From positions 6,412 to 24,431 of the forward strand of contig DFBG01000142.1 in the NCBI GenBank assembly GCA_002367305.1: 18,020 nucleotides of DNA, in the 5' to 3' direction. The translations under genes and the position numbers were made by a program. This DNA is from Actinobacteria bacterium UBA3086. GTDB taxonomy: Bacteria > Actinomycetota > Coriobacteriia > Anaerosomatales > UBA3086. Shown in pieces: positions 6,435 through 14,589 of the stretch. The notes under the pieces were generated by a model. It was not told where the DNA came from. It saw only the letters and a list, made by a program, of their open reading frames with translations, and made no database searches. Positions within the stretch are counted from its first letter, which is position 1; every line of letters begins with the position of its first letter.

Positions 6435-7307
6435 ATGGGCAGGGTTCGTTTTGCGTTGGTTTCGAAAGTCTCGGTTCTTCTCTTGGTTGCACTTATGGCG
6501 GTTGTGCTCGTCGGCTGTGAGAGCGAAACTGCGGAGTCAGCTTCTGAGCCTGGGGCTACAGAGGTCACTCAGAGTGAGATTATTCTCGCTTCCACGACTT
6601 CGACACAGGATTCCGGATTGTTCGATGTGCTTATTCCTGCTTTTGGGGAGGCATATCCCGAGTACGTCGCAAAGGTCGTCGCCGTAGGAACTGGCGAGGC
6701 TCTGACGATGGGTGAGAACAAGGATGCAGACGTGCTGCTCGTGCACGCAAAGTCTTCCGAAGAAGAGTTCGTTGCTGGCGGATTTGGCATCGAGCGTAAA
6801 GATGTCATGTACAACGACTTTGTAATCGTCGGCCCGGAGGGTGACCCCTCGGGAACCGGTGACGCCACGACCGCTTCGGAAGCTCTCATGGCCATCACAG
6901 AGAACGGCGGGGTGTTCTACTCTCGCGGTGACAACTCTGGGACCAACAAGAAGGAGCTCTCTTTGTGGGCCGCTGCTGGCGTGGAGTCACCTGAGGGTGA
7001 CTGGTATCTCGCGACCGGGCAGGGCATGGGCGACACGCTCAAGATCGCGTCTGAGAAGCAGAGCTACACCATGACCGACCGGGCGACGTTCCTGAATCTC
7101 AAGGATGCACTCGATATCGATGTCACGTACGAGGGCTCCGACGATCTGTTCAACCAGTACGGCGTGATTGTCATTACTGACGCTACGAACATGGATGGCG
7201 CGCAGGCGTTCTCTGATTGGATCACGAGTGCCGAGGGACAGGCCGTCATCGTCGACTACGGCATCGACACATTCGGCGAGCCACTGTTCGTTCCTAACGC
7301 CAACTAG
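6435..7307 (+). CDS. tupA: tungstate ABC transporter substrate-binding lipoprotein
   Basis: A 290-residue protein that captures tungstate outside the cell for the TupBC transporter. The ATG at 6435 follows AAAGGGG by six bases and begins a clean lipoprotein signal (lipobox VLVG-C, Cys28); an open frame extends upstream to 6297 but lacks a site. The family signature TTSTQDSGL stands at residues 54-62, where TupA binds the oxyanion. SRGDNSGTNKKE and YTMTDRATF further on are also typical of TupA/WtpA-like binding proteins. Molybdate-type ModA is unlikely because it lacks the TTSTQDSG pattern. First gene of a ten-gene run leading into cofactor synthesis. Preference for W over Mo is family knowledge and not proven by sequence alone. 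Confidence 0.92.
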   Translation: MGRVRFALVSKVSVLLLVALMAVVLVGCESETAESASEPGATEVTQSEIILASTTSTQDSGLFDVLIPAFGEAYPEYVAKVVAVGTGEALTMGENKDADVLLVHAKSSEEEFVAGGFGIERKDVMYNDFVIVGPEGDPSGTGDATTASEALMAITENGGVFYSRGDNSGTNKKELSLWAAAGVESPEGDWYLATGQGMGDTLKIASEKQSYTMTDRATFLNLKDALDIDVTYEGSDDLFNQYGVIVITDATNMDGAQAFSDWITSAEGQAVIVDYGIDTFGEPLFVPNAN

Positions 7308-7322
7308 TTCAGGAGACCTGTC

Positions 7323-8039
7323 GTGGGCTGGAGCATCTACATAGATGCCCTGACCGAGGGAATCGAACTCCTCGCTTCGGGTGCAGTGGATGTCTGGGTG
7401 ATCATCGAAGCTTCGATGGCTGTCTCAGGCACTGCTGCGCTCATTGCGCTGGGAGCGGGAGTTCCTTTAGGGGTACTACTCGGGATTCGCCGTTTCGCAG
7501 GGCGGAGATTCGGGCTGCTCATCGCCAACACGGGCATGGGTCTTCCTCCTGTCGCGGTGGGTTTGATCGTCGCGATGGGTCTCTCCAGACGCGGACCTTT
7601 CGGCGGACTCAGCATGTTGTACACGCGTGATGCCATGGTGGTCGCGCAGGTTCTGATCGCTCTGCCATTGGTCGTTGCGTTCACCGCTGCTTCGGTTGCG
7701 GCGGTACCGCGCCAGCTACGCTTGCAGGCGCGATCGCTGGGTGCCAGTCGGTTCCATGAGGTTCTGCTTGTGGTGCGAGAAGCCAGAATGGGCGTGGCCG
7801 CAGCTGTCGCGGCCGGATTCGGTGCGATCATCTCTGAGGTCGGCGCCGTGCAGATGGTCGGTGGGAACATCGCCGGAGACACCAGGGTGATGACCACCGC
7901 GATCGTCCAATACACGCGCATGGGCCGCTACGGGCAGGCGCTGTCGCTCGCCCTCATGTTGCTCGGCATGATAGCCATAGTGAATGCCGTGTTGGTCATT
8001 GGCCAGACATCGGCAGAGCGATATGAGGGACACCGATGA
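7323..8039 (+). CDS. tupB: tungstate ABC transporter permease
   Basis: A 238-residue integral membrane protein forming the channel of the Tup transporter. The GTG start follows AGGAGA (7311-7316). Hydrophobic helices are visible at about 24-54, 64-86, 102-126, 157-180 and 206-227. The cytoplasmic loop that docks on the ATPase is the EAA-like run at about 132-160 (LRLQARSLGASRFHEVLLVV). Length fits TupB. It begins 15 bases after tupA, and its TGA overlaps the tupC ATG (ATGA), so the three genes are translationally coupled. Confidence 0.92.
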   Translation: MGWSIYIDALTEGIELLASGAVDVWVIIEASMAVSGTAALIALGAGVPLGVLLGIRRFAGRRFGLLIANTGMGLPPVAVGLIVAMGLSRRGPFGGLSMLYTRDAMVVAQVLIALPLVVAFTAASVAAVPRQLRLQARSLGASRFHEVLLVVREARMGVAAAVAAGFGAIISEVGAVQMVGGNIAGDTRVMTTAIVQYTRMGRYGQALSLALMLLGMIAIVNAVLVIGQTSAERYEGHR

Positions 8040-9136
8040 GTCGATCACCGGTGGAACTCGAACTCGTCGGTGTTGAGCGTGAGTACAAGGCTGGTTTCCG
8101 ACTGTCCATCCCGTATCTGCGAGTGCTCGCTGGGTCCACACTGGCGCTGCTCGGGCCAAGTGGAGCGGGGAAGTCCACGTTGCTGGAGATCGCGGGGCTT
8201 CTGGAGGCCCCCGACAAGGGGGAAGTGCGCGTCGACGGTGTGAGTCGGAGCCCCCGTGACAAGGAGTCACGCAGGCTCACCGCGGCAGTGTTCCAGAGAC
8301 CCTATCTGATCAAGGCGACTGTGGGTGAGAACGTTGCCTACGGCTTGAAACTCCGCAGGGTGGAGCGACGAGAGATCGCGCATCGAGTGTCTGAGACTCT
8401 CAAGGTCGTCGGGCTCTCTGGATTCGAGGATCGATCCGCAGGCGCCCTCTCAGGTGGCGAGGCCCAGCGAGTCGCGCTGGCACGTGCGCTGGTTCTAAAG
8501 CCTCAACTCCTCATGCTCGATGAGCCCTTGTCTTCTTTGGATCTTATGCTCAAGAGGCGGATGCAACTGGAGTTCTCGGAGATTTTGAGGTCGCGGGGCA
8601 TCACGACCGTCTATGTGACTCACGACCACGACGAGGCACTTGTGCTGGCGGATCGGATCGCGATCATGCGCGACGGGTGCGTGGTGACCGAAGGTCCGTC
8701 CGATGAGGTCATCGGCGTTCCTCAGGATGAATGGACCGCTTCGTTCCTGGGGGTGGAGTCGCCGCTTTCCGGGGTCGTTGAATCATCGTCGGCTGGATTG
8801 ATGCAGATTAGAGTCGGACAGACAGTGCTTCAGGCGTCCGGAGAATACGAGGCGGGTGAACGCGTTCGTCTCGCCGTGCGGCCGGAGGATGTGACGGTAT
8901 GGAAGCAGCTGCCAGAGGGCACCGCGTCGGTGCGAAACCGGCTGGATGTCACGGTGACGTCCCTGCGGCGCAGCGGAGTGAGCTGGACGGTGGTGGGGTC
9001 TGTTGACGGAGTGAGTCTGGCTGCTCTGATCTCTGGCGCTGCAGTGAAGGAGCTGGGTGTGTCAGAGGGCGATGTGGTCGGGTTCGCGTTCAAGGCGACG
9101 GCGGTGCGTGTTGTGAAAGAGAGGGCCGATGTGTGA
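8036..9136 (+). CDS. tupC: tungstate ABC transporter ATP-binding protein
   Basis: A 366-residue ATPase that powers TupB. Walker A GPSGAGKST at 40-48, Q-loop Q87, signature LSGGE at 138-142, Walker B LLMLDEP at about 158-164 and switch His196 (VTHDHDE) are all present, so it should be active. Residues from about 245 to 366 make a C-terminal TOBE-like region, which in Mod-type ATPases binds oxyanion and can regulate transport. Many TupC proteins are shorter, so this extended tail may give feedback control by tungstate (inference). It overlaps tupB by four bases and its TGA overlaps the next gene's GTG start (GTGA). Confidence 0.9.
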   Translation: MSRSPVELELVGVEREYKAGFRLSIPYLRVLAGSTLALLGPSGAGKSTLLEIAGLLEAPDKGEVRVDGVSRSPRDKESRRLTAAVFQRPYLIKATVGENVAYGLKLRRVERREIAHRVSETLKVVGLSGFEDRSAGALSGGEAQRVALARALVLKPQLLMLDEPLSSLDLMLKRRMQLEFSEILRSRGITTVYVTHDHDEALVLADRIAIMRDGCVVTEGPSDEVIGVPQDEWTASFLGVESPLSGVVESSSAGLMQIRVGQTVLQASGEYEAGERVRLAVRPEDVTVWKQLPEGTASVRNRLDVTVTSLRRSGVSWTVVGSVDGVSLAALISGAAVKELGVSEGDVVGFAFKATAVRVVKERADV

Positions 9137-10539
9137 GTGGGGCGACGAGCAAACTACCGATAACCGCAGCCGTGCTCGCTGGCGGCAGGTCACAGCGGAT
9201 GGGGGTCGACAAGACCCTGCTCGAGATCGACGGCGTGCCAATGGTATCGCGCGTCGCGTCGGCGATGCATGAGATCTGCAGTCACGTGCTGGTCGTCACG
9301 ACTCGCCCTGAGGCGGCCGCTGAGGCCGGGCTACCCCAGGGAACTCGGATCGTGACCGATGAGGTGGATCATCTGGGGCCGCTGGGCGGCATCGCCACCG
9401 GGCTAGCTCAGGCAGAGGACGAGTGGCTTCTAGTGGTCGCTGCGGACATGCCGTGGGTGACGTCGGCAGTGGTAGGAGAGCTCTGGAGCCGTATCGGCGA
9501 CGCGGACGTGGTGGTGCCCAACGACGGCAAGGGTCTCGAGCCCCTGCTGGCGCTGTACCGTGTCGAGACCGTGCTACCTGTCGCGCGAAAGCTTCTGGAA
9601 GCTGGTGAACGCCGTCCTGTTGCGCCGTTCGAGTATCTCAAGGTCGTTGAGGTTCCTTCTGACGAGCTCAGATCAGTGGATCCGGAACTCAAGAGTCTGA
9701 TCAACATCAATACGCCGCACGATCTTGATGCGTCGCTGGCGGAGCGTGCGGCAGCGACCGCTGAGACGGCGGTTCGCACGCACGTGGTCGAGGTGGGATC
9801 GCGCAAGGCGCGAGGAATGCCGTGCGAGAGGCCGATCACCGTCTACCTCAACGGGGTCGAGGTCGTGAACACGCAGGCGTCCCCCGCGGAACTCGAGGAC
9901 ATGGCCGTCGGCTTCCTCAAGGTTGAGGGACTCCTGACCGATCGGCAGAAGCTGGGGAGCATCGAAGTGGATGCTCGCCGAGGAATGGTCTTTGTCACCT
10001 CGGACGAGGAGACCCCGCAGAGCATGCGGAGCCGCAAGCGCTACGTCACGAGTGGATGCGGGCGTGGGATCACTTTCACGTCGGCGGGGCATCTGACCGG
10101 GGTTCTGCCCGTTGAGTCGGCCCATACGATCACTGCCGACACCTTGTACGACATGATGGGACAGATGGCCCGAGGCGCGAATCGCTATCGCGAGACGGGC
10201 GGCATGCATGCATGCGGTATCGGCATAGACGGGACTATCGCGTACATGCGAGAGGATGTCGGTCGGCACAACGCCTTGGACAAGGCTCTGGGTGCGGCAT
10301 GGCGTGACGAGGCTGACCTCGATCACGCGGTACTCATGACAAGTGGACGCATCTCATCGGAGATGGCGGTCAAAGCGACGCGTGCCGGGGTACCGATAGT
10401 TGTGTCACGAACGGCGGTCACGGATCTCGCCGCGGAAGTGGCAACTGAGATGGGAGTCACCCTGGTCGGCTATGCACGGGGCGGCAAACTGGTCATCTAC
10501 ACCAATGCATGGCGGGTCAGAGAGGGAGGTCCTGCGTGA
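9133..10539 (+). CDS. MobA-FdhD fusion: molybdopterin guanylyltransferase and formate dehydrogenase sulfurtransferase
   Basis: A 468-residue bifunctional protein. Residues about 8-200 are MobA: nucleotide loop LAGGRSQRMGVDK (15-27), LGPLGGIATGL (81-91) and the metal site AADMPW (103-108); MobA adds GMP to molybdopterin. Residues about 216-464 are FdhD, which carries sulfur from a cysteine desulfurase to the formate dehydrogenase cofactor: ERPITVYLNG, TSGCGRG (Cys309), REDVGRHNALDKALG (373-387), SGRISSEMAVK (404-414). E. coli FdhD uses a CxxC pair; here the second position is Gly312, leaving Cys309 alone. Cys231 and Cys361 (GMHACGIG) are other candidates. The linker 201-216 is Ala-rich. GTG start overlaps the tupC stop; no internal start is needed. 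The fusion ties cofactor maturation to the divergent formate dehydrogenase. Confidence is high for both domains; activity of the altered sulfurtransferase is open. Confidence 0.92.
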   Translation: MSGATSKLPITAAVLAGGRSQRMGVDKTLLEIDGVPMVSRVASAMHEICSHVLVVTTRPEAAAEAGLPQGTRIVTDEVDHLGPLGGIATGLAQAEDEWLLVVAADMPWVTSAVVGELWSRIGDADVVVPNDGKGLEPLLALYRVETVLPVARKLLEAGERRPVAPFEYLKVVEVPSDELRSVDPELKSLININTPHDLDASLAERAAATAETAVRTHVVEVGSRKARGMPCERPITVYLNGVEVVNTQASPAELEDMAVGFLKVEGLLTDRQKLGSIEVDARRGMVFVTSDEETPQSMRSRKRYVTSGCGRGITFTSAGHLTGVLPVESAHTITADTLYDMMGQMARGANRYRETGGMHACGIGIDGTIAYMREDVGRHNALDKALGAAWRDEADLDHAVLMTSGRISSEMAVKATRAGVPIVVSRTAVTDLAAEVATEMGVTLVGYARGGKLVIYTNAWRVREGGPA

Positions 10540-11789
10540 GTTCAGGAATGACAGTCGAGCAGGCGCGAGAGCTACTGCTTCAGAACGTGAAGGTGATGGA
10601 CGTCGAGCAGGTCGACCTGCTCGATGCGTTGGGTCGTGTGCTCGCACAGGACATGGAGTCCGATATCGACGTGGCACCGTTCGACAACTCGGCGATGGAC
10701 GGCTTTGCGGTACGCGCTGCGGATCTGAGTGGTGCAAGCGAGGCGCACCCCGTACGCGTCAAGGTGATCGAGCACATCGCGGCCGGAGATGCGCCTGAGA
10801 TCACGGTTGGCCCCGGTGAGGCATCGCGCATCATGACCGGTGCCCCCATGCCTGCGGGTGCGGACGCGGTCGTCATGGTCGAGTACTCCTCGGTGATCGA
10901 GGGAGACGGTGCCACGGGTTCGCTCGTGGCCCTCAGCCGTGAGGTCACTGCGGGCGAGAACGTGCGTCTGCAGGGCGAAGAGGTCCGCGCCGGCGACGTG
11001 GTCGTCGCCGCCGGCGATGTGTTGGGGCCTGCGGGTATCGGGCTCCTGGCTTCCACGGGACACGGCCGCGTGCCGGTGTTCCGTCGCCCGAGGGTCGCCG
11101 TTCTCTCTACGGGCAGCGAGCTCGTGGAGGTTGACCAGGTCCCGGGTCCCGGCAAGATCCGGAACTCGAACTCGTACTCGGTTTCGGCACAGGTGATCGC
11201 TGCGGGTGGCGTGCCGGTGCGCATGGAGGTCGTTCGCGACGACATGCAGGCTACGCGCGAAGCATTCACACGGGCTGTCGAGAACTCGGATTTCATCGTC
11301 ACCACCGGTGGAGTATCGGTGGGGGATTTCGACTATGTCAAACCGGTTCTGAAGGAGCTCGGCGAGCTGATGTACTGCAAGGTGACCATGCGCCCCGGTA
11401 ATCCCCAGACGATGGGCGTGATAAACGGCGTCCCGTTCTTTGGTCTGCCCGGCAATCCGACGAGTACCTATGTGGGCTTTGAGATGTTCGTGCGTCCCGC
11501 CATTCGTCACATGACGGGTCACACAAAGCTCGATCGCCCAGTCGTGTCGGCGCGGCTCACCCATGACGTGCGCAAGAAGCCCGATCGCCGCTACTTCATG
11601 CGTGGGATCGTGTCGCGAGGCCAGGATGGACTTGAGGTGCTACTCGCCGGCAGCCAGTCGTCGGCGCTTCTGACGGCTGCGCATCGGGGCAACTGTTTCG
11701 TGGTTCTACCCGAGGGTGAACGCGAGTTCGCCGCGGGACAGATCGTCAACTGTATGAGACTCGACATGGACGAAGGGATAGAGCTATGA
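10536..11789 (+). CDS. moeA: molybdopterin molybdenumtransferase (metal insertase)
   Basis: A 417-residue MoeA, which inserts molybdate or tungstate into adenylylated molybdopterin. The GTG at 10536 is chosen because GGGAGGT (10524-10530) lies five bases ahead and the codon overlaps the previous TGA; the open frame reaches to 10509 without a site. Family signatures appear in order: PFDNSAMDGFAV near the N-terminus, RIMTGAPMPAGADAVVMVE, STGSEL, TTGGVSVGDFDYVKPVL, and GLPGNPTST, followed by the C-terminal beta domain. Length is normal (E. coli 411). MoeA works right after the MogA/MoaB step encoded at the far end of this operon. Whether this paralogue prefers W is unknown, but its link to tup genes suggests so. 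Confidence 0.95.
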   Translation: MSSGMTVEQARELLLQNVKVMDVEQVDLLDALGRVLAQDMESDIDVAPFDNSAMDGFAVRAADLSGASEAHPVRVKVIEHIAAGDAPEITVGPGEASRIMTGAPMPAGADAVVMVEYSSVIEGDGATGSLVALSREVTAGENVRLQGEEVRAGDVVVAAGDVLGPAGIGLLASTGHGRVPVFRRPRVAVLSTGSELVEVDQVPGPGKIRNSNSYSVSAQVIAAGGVPVRMEVVRDDMQATREAFTRAVENSDFIVTTGGVSVGDFDYVKPVLKELGELMYCKVTMRPGNPQTMGVINGVPFFGLPGNPTSTYVGFEMFVRPAIRHMTGHTKLDRPVVSARLTHDVRKKPDRRYFMRGIVSRGQDGLEVLLAGSQSSALLTAAHRGNCFVVLPEGEREFAAGQIVNCMRLDMDEGIEL

Positions 11790-11998
11790 GCGAAGACAAG
11801 AGGGTCGACCCGACACTTGCGGAGCGCGTGACTCCTGAGTTGACCGCTGCGGTGAAGGCTGCGGCCGAGGACGGGAAGATCACCTGTGCCCGACTGCGTG
11901 CCCTGGCGGAGGACGCGAGTGTGTCGTACAAAGTGGCGGGCGCCGCCGCAGACCTGAGCGAGATCAGAGTTCACGATTGCGGCCTCGGCTGTTTCTGA
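11786..11998 (+). CDS. small conserved protein ending in CGLGCF, linked to molybdopterin genes
   Basis: A 70-residue protein whose ATG overlaps the moeA TGA (ATGA), so it is almost surely translated. No named family is recognised. Residues about 15-58 look like a short helical, helix-turn-helix-like unit (LTAAVKAAAEDGKITCARLRALAEDA). A Cys lies at ITCARLR, and the C-terminus is HDCGLGCF with two more. From memory, similar short proteins or domains with a C-terminal C-x-LGCF motif occur beside mobB and other molybdopterin genes in anaerobes; this could not be checked here. The three cysteines could bind a metal or pterin, or hold a persulfide. No DNA-binding or catalytic role can be claimed. 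It lies between moeA and mobB, which points to a role in cofactor handling. Confidence 0.75.
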   Translation: MSEDKRVDPTLAERVTPELTAAVKAAAEDGKITCARLRALAEDASVSYKVAGAAADLSEIRVHDCGLGCF

Positions 11999-12028
11999 TC
12001 CCAGCTTGAGCAAGGAGACGCTAGGAAT

Positions 12029-12553
12029 ATGGAGACAGCTGTCCCGGTAGTCGCAATCGTGGGAGAGTCAGACTCAGGCAAGACGACGGTCGTGGTGAAA
12101 GTCGTGGCGGAACTCGTTGCCCGCGGGTATCGGGTCGCCACGATCAAACACCATCCGCACGACTTCGACATCGATGTGCCCGGCAAGGATTCGTACAGGC
12201 ATGCGCAAGCGGGTGCGGTCGTTTCGATGGTCTCGTCGCCCAACAAGTTCGCATTGATGCGCAAGGTCGAGCATGAACTGACTCTCGACGAGATAGCGCA
12301 ACAGGCGGGTGATGTGGACATCCTCATCGCTGAGGGTTTCAAGCGTGTGGCGCCCCTGCGGATCGAGGTTTCTCGCAAGGACCGCAGCACCGAGCTCATC
12401 AATGGTCCCGGGGACGTGATCGCTCTCGTCACCGACCACGCGACGCTTCCGGGTGTCCCGTCGTTCGGTCTTGAAGACGCGGCTGGAGTTGCGGATTTCA
12501 TCGCACGCACATTCATAGATGGATCGAACGGAGGGACAACGGATGGCGCATGA
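12029..12553 (+). CDS. mobB: molybdopterin-guanine dinucleotide biosynthesis adaptor protein MobB
   Basis: A 174-residue P-loop GTPase that assists MobA in forming the dinucleotide cofactor. Walker A GESDSGKTT lies near residue 12, followed by ATIKHHPHDFDIDVPGKDSYRHAQAGA, the strongest MobB signature, and DILIAEGFKR (Walker B-like) at about 99. AAGGAGA about ten bases ahead supports the ATG. It starts 30 bases after the small CGLGCF gene, and its end overlaps the moaA start by 11 bases. Its partner MobA is present as the N-terminal domain of the fusion protein upstream. Confidence 0.93.
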   Translation: METAVPVVAIVGESDSGKTTVVVKVVAELVARGYRVATIKHHPHDFDIDVPGKDSYRHAQAGAVVSMVSSPNKFALMRKVEHELTLDEIAQQAGDVDILIAEGFKRVAPLRIEVSRKDRSTELINGPGDVIALVTDHATLPGVPSFGLEDAAGVADFIARTFIDGSNGGTTDGA

Positions 12554-13562
12554 TTCCCATGGACGCACCATTGACTACCTGCGAATCAGTGTGACTGACA
12601 GGTGCAATCTCCGCTGCGTTTACTGCATGCCGCCTGAGGGCGTCGAGTGGAAGTCGTGGGAGGACATCCTCACCTTTGAGGAGATTGAGCGTTTTGCGTC
12701 GATCGCCGTGAAGCACGGCATTGGCAAGATCCGTCTCACGGGTGGTGAACCCCTCGTGCGGAAGGGTCTGGTCGACCATGTCCGACGACTCAAGGCGATC
12801 ACCGGTCTCGAATCCATCGCACTCACGACCAACGCGATCCTCCTGCCCAAGTATGCAGAGCAGCTGCGCGACGCGGGCCTGTCCAGGGTCAACATCTCCC
12901 TCGACTCACTGGATGCGGATGTCTACGAGAAGATGACGCGGGGCGGGCGACTCCAAGACGCCCTGGATGGACTCGACGCTGCGCTCGCGGTCGGGTTCAA
13001 GCCAGTGAAACTGAATGTCGTAGTGGTGCGCTCGCTCGAGCAGGATCTTGCCGCGTTCGCCAAGCTGGCGAACGAGCGGCCGATCCACGTGAGATTCATC
13101 GAGTACATGCCCGTCGGGGAGGCAGTCGCCGTCGGAGCACGAGGGCATCAAGGGGCTTGGACCGAGGCTGACCATATGCCTGCCGACGAGATCATCGAGG
13201 GACTCGATCGCGCGTTGGCAGCCCAGGGGCTGGGACCGCTGGAGGCGGTGCATAAGGGCGATGGGCCTGAGGGATGGGGCCCGGCGCGCTACTTCACTCT
13301 CCCGGGAGCCGTTGGAACAGTTGGCGTCATATCGCCGTTGTCGCGGCATTTCTGTGGTGAGTGCAATCGACTGCGCCTGACCGCCGACGGACGCGTGAGG
13401 CCCTGTCTGTTCTCGGACACGGAGTTCGACGCGAGAAACGTCCTGCGCGAGGGAACGGACCAGGAAGTCAGCGAGGTGATCCTGGCGGCATTGGCGGGTA
13501 AACCTGAGGCGCCCGAACAGCGCCGTGGCACGACACGTCGTATGTCGCAGATTGGAGGATGA
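12543..13562 (+). CDS. moaA: GTP 3',8-cyclase (radical SAM)
   Basis: A 339-residue radical SAM enzyme for the first step of molybdopterin synthesis, rearranging GTP to 3',8-cyclo-7,8-dihydro-GTP. The first cluster motif CNLRCVYC gives Cys21, Cys25, Cys28; LTGGEPLVR follows at 66-73; the second cluster is bound by Cys271, Cys274 and Cys288 (CGECNRLRLTADGRVRPC). The protein ends in Gly-Gly, needed in MoaA. ATG 12543 is chosen over ATG 12519 because GGAGGG (12531-12536) lies just ahead. Between about 194 and 245 the sequence is long and loop-like (GARGHQGAWTEAD), but within family range. Start overlaps mobB and the stop abuts moaC. Confidence 0.95.
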   Translation: MAHDSHGRTIDYLRISVTDRCNLRCVYCMPPEGVEWKSWEDILTFEEIERFASIAVKHGIGKIRLTGGEPLVRKGLVDHVRRLKAITGLESIALTTNAILLPKYAEQLRDAGLSRVNISLDSLDADVYEKMTRGGRLQDALDGLDAALAVGFKPVKLNVVVVRSLEQDLAAFAKLANERPIHVRFIEYMPVGEAVAVGARGHQGAWTEADHMPADEIIEGLDRALAAQGLGPLEAVHKGDGPEGWGPARYFTLPGAVGTVGVISPLSRHFCGECNRLRLTADGRVRPCLFSDTEFDARNVLREGTDQEVSEVILAALAGKPEAPEQRRGTTRRMSQIGG

Positions 13563-13564
13563 GT

Positions 13565-14077
13565 ATGTCCGAAACTCCAGCAAGGAATGATGGATTCACA
13601 CACTTGGACTCACAGGGTCATGCCTACATGGTCGACGTGGGAGACAAGGCCGAGACCAAGCGTGTCGCCGTGGCGGGAGCATTCATCAGGATGCGGCCCG
13701 AGACACTTGAGCTGATCGAGTCGGGATCAGCATCCAAGGGAGACGTCATGGCGGTGGCTAGGATCGCGGGTATAACCGCTTCGAAACGCACTGCGGACCT
13801 CATTCCGTTGTGTCACCCGATTCCTCTGACGAGCGTGGCGGTCGAGTTGGAGCCGGGCAGCGGTGAGCGCGTGGGTATCGAGATCAGAGCGACCGCCGAA
13901 ACGACGGGTCGCACAGGCGTGGAGATGGAGGCTCTCACAGCAGCCTCGGTGGCGGCTCTCACCATCTACGATATGTGCAAAGCAGTGGATCGGGGCATGG
14001 TCGTTGAGGACGTGCGACTGATCAGCAAGGAAGGCGGCAGGTCCGGCCTCTGGGTCCGTCAGGAGGACACCAAGTGA
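13565..14077 (+). CDS. moaC: cyclic pyranopterin monophosphate synthase
   Basis: A 170-residue MoaC, which converts the MoaA product to cyclic pyranopterin monophosphate. ATG 13565 is preferred because GGAGG (13554-13558) lies six bases ahead; ATG 13559, overlapping the moaA stop, would leave no spacing. Signatures: VDVGDKAETKR near the N-terminus, KRTADLIPLCHPIPLT (active-site loop with Lys and His) and GVEMEALTAASVAALTIYDMCKAVDRGM. Length fits the family. Its TGA overlaps the GTG of the MOSC gene (GTGA). Confidence 0.95.
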   Translation: MSETPARNDGFTHLDSQGHAYMVDVGDKAETKRVAVAGAFIRMRPETLELIESGSASKGDVMAVARIAGITASKRTADLIPLCHPIPLTSVAVELEPGSGERVGIEIRATAETTGRTGVEMEALTAASVAALTIYDMCKAVDRGMVVEDVRLISKEGGRSGLWVRQEDTK

Positions 14078-14589
14078 CTGATTCCATCCGGGTGGGGCAG
14101 CGAGGCGCGGTCGTTTCCGTGAACACGGCGGAGAGCAAGGGCGTGCGCAAGACTCCCGTCCCCTGTATCAGTCTGATCCACGACCGCGGCGTCGATGGCG
14201 ATGCGCATGCAGGAGACTGGCACAGACAGGTGAGTCTTCTCGCGCAAGAGTCGGTGGACAAGATGGTCGCCAAGGGACTGGACGTCACCGCCGGTGACTT
14301 TGGCGAGAACGTGACCACGCGCGGTCTCGATCTACCCGCACTTCCCGTCGGCACGCGACTCTCCGTCGGCAAGGATGTCCTGCTCGAGATCAGTCAGATC
14401 GGCAAGGTGTGCCACACCCGCTGCGCGATCTACTACCAAGCGGGGGACTGCGTGATGCCCAAGGAGGGTGTCTTCGCTGTGGTTCTGGGACCCGGCGAGA
14501 TACAGGCCGAAGACGAGATCGTCATCACGGAAATAGGCGATGGCACCTGTGACCGAGTTCCGCAACCTGAGAGGACTGAGAGCGAATGA
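14074..14589 (+). CDS. MOSC domain protein
   Basis: A 171-residue stand-alone MOSC protein. MOSC domains occur at the C-terminus of Moco sulfurases and in YiiM-like enzymes and bind molybdenum cofactor; a conserved Cys may carry sulfur or bind the cofactor metal. Seen here: RGVDGDAHAGDWHRQVSLL at about 38-56, GDFGENVTTRGLDL at 74-87, and Cys113, Cys117 (CHTRC) and Cys126 (GDC). In many anaerobes this protein lies next to or is fused with a MogA/MoaB domain, and here the next gene is exactly that, overlapping as ATGA. Its precise reaction is not known; cofactor sulfur handling or delivery is inferred. Confidence 0.9.
   Translation: MTDSIRVGQRGAVVSVNTAESKGVRKTPVPCISLIHDRGVDGDAHAGDWHRQVSLLAQESVDKMVAKGLDVTAGDFGENVTTRGLDLPALPVGTRLSVGKDVLLEISQIGKVCHTRCAIYYQAGDCVMPKEGVFAVVLGPGEIQAEDEIVITEIGDGTCDRVPQPERTESE

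Noticed and set aside
10572..11564. Minus-strand open frame of 330 codons inside moeA
   Set aside because: Rich in His, Arg and Asp as expected for the complement of a GC-rich gene. moeA on the other strand has all family motifs.
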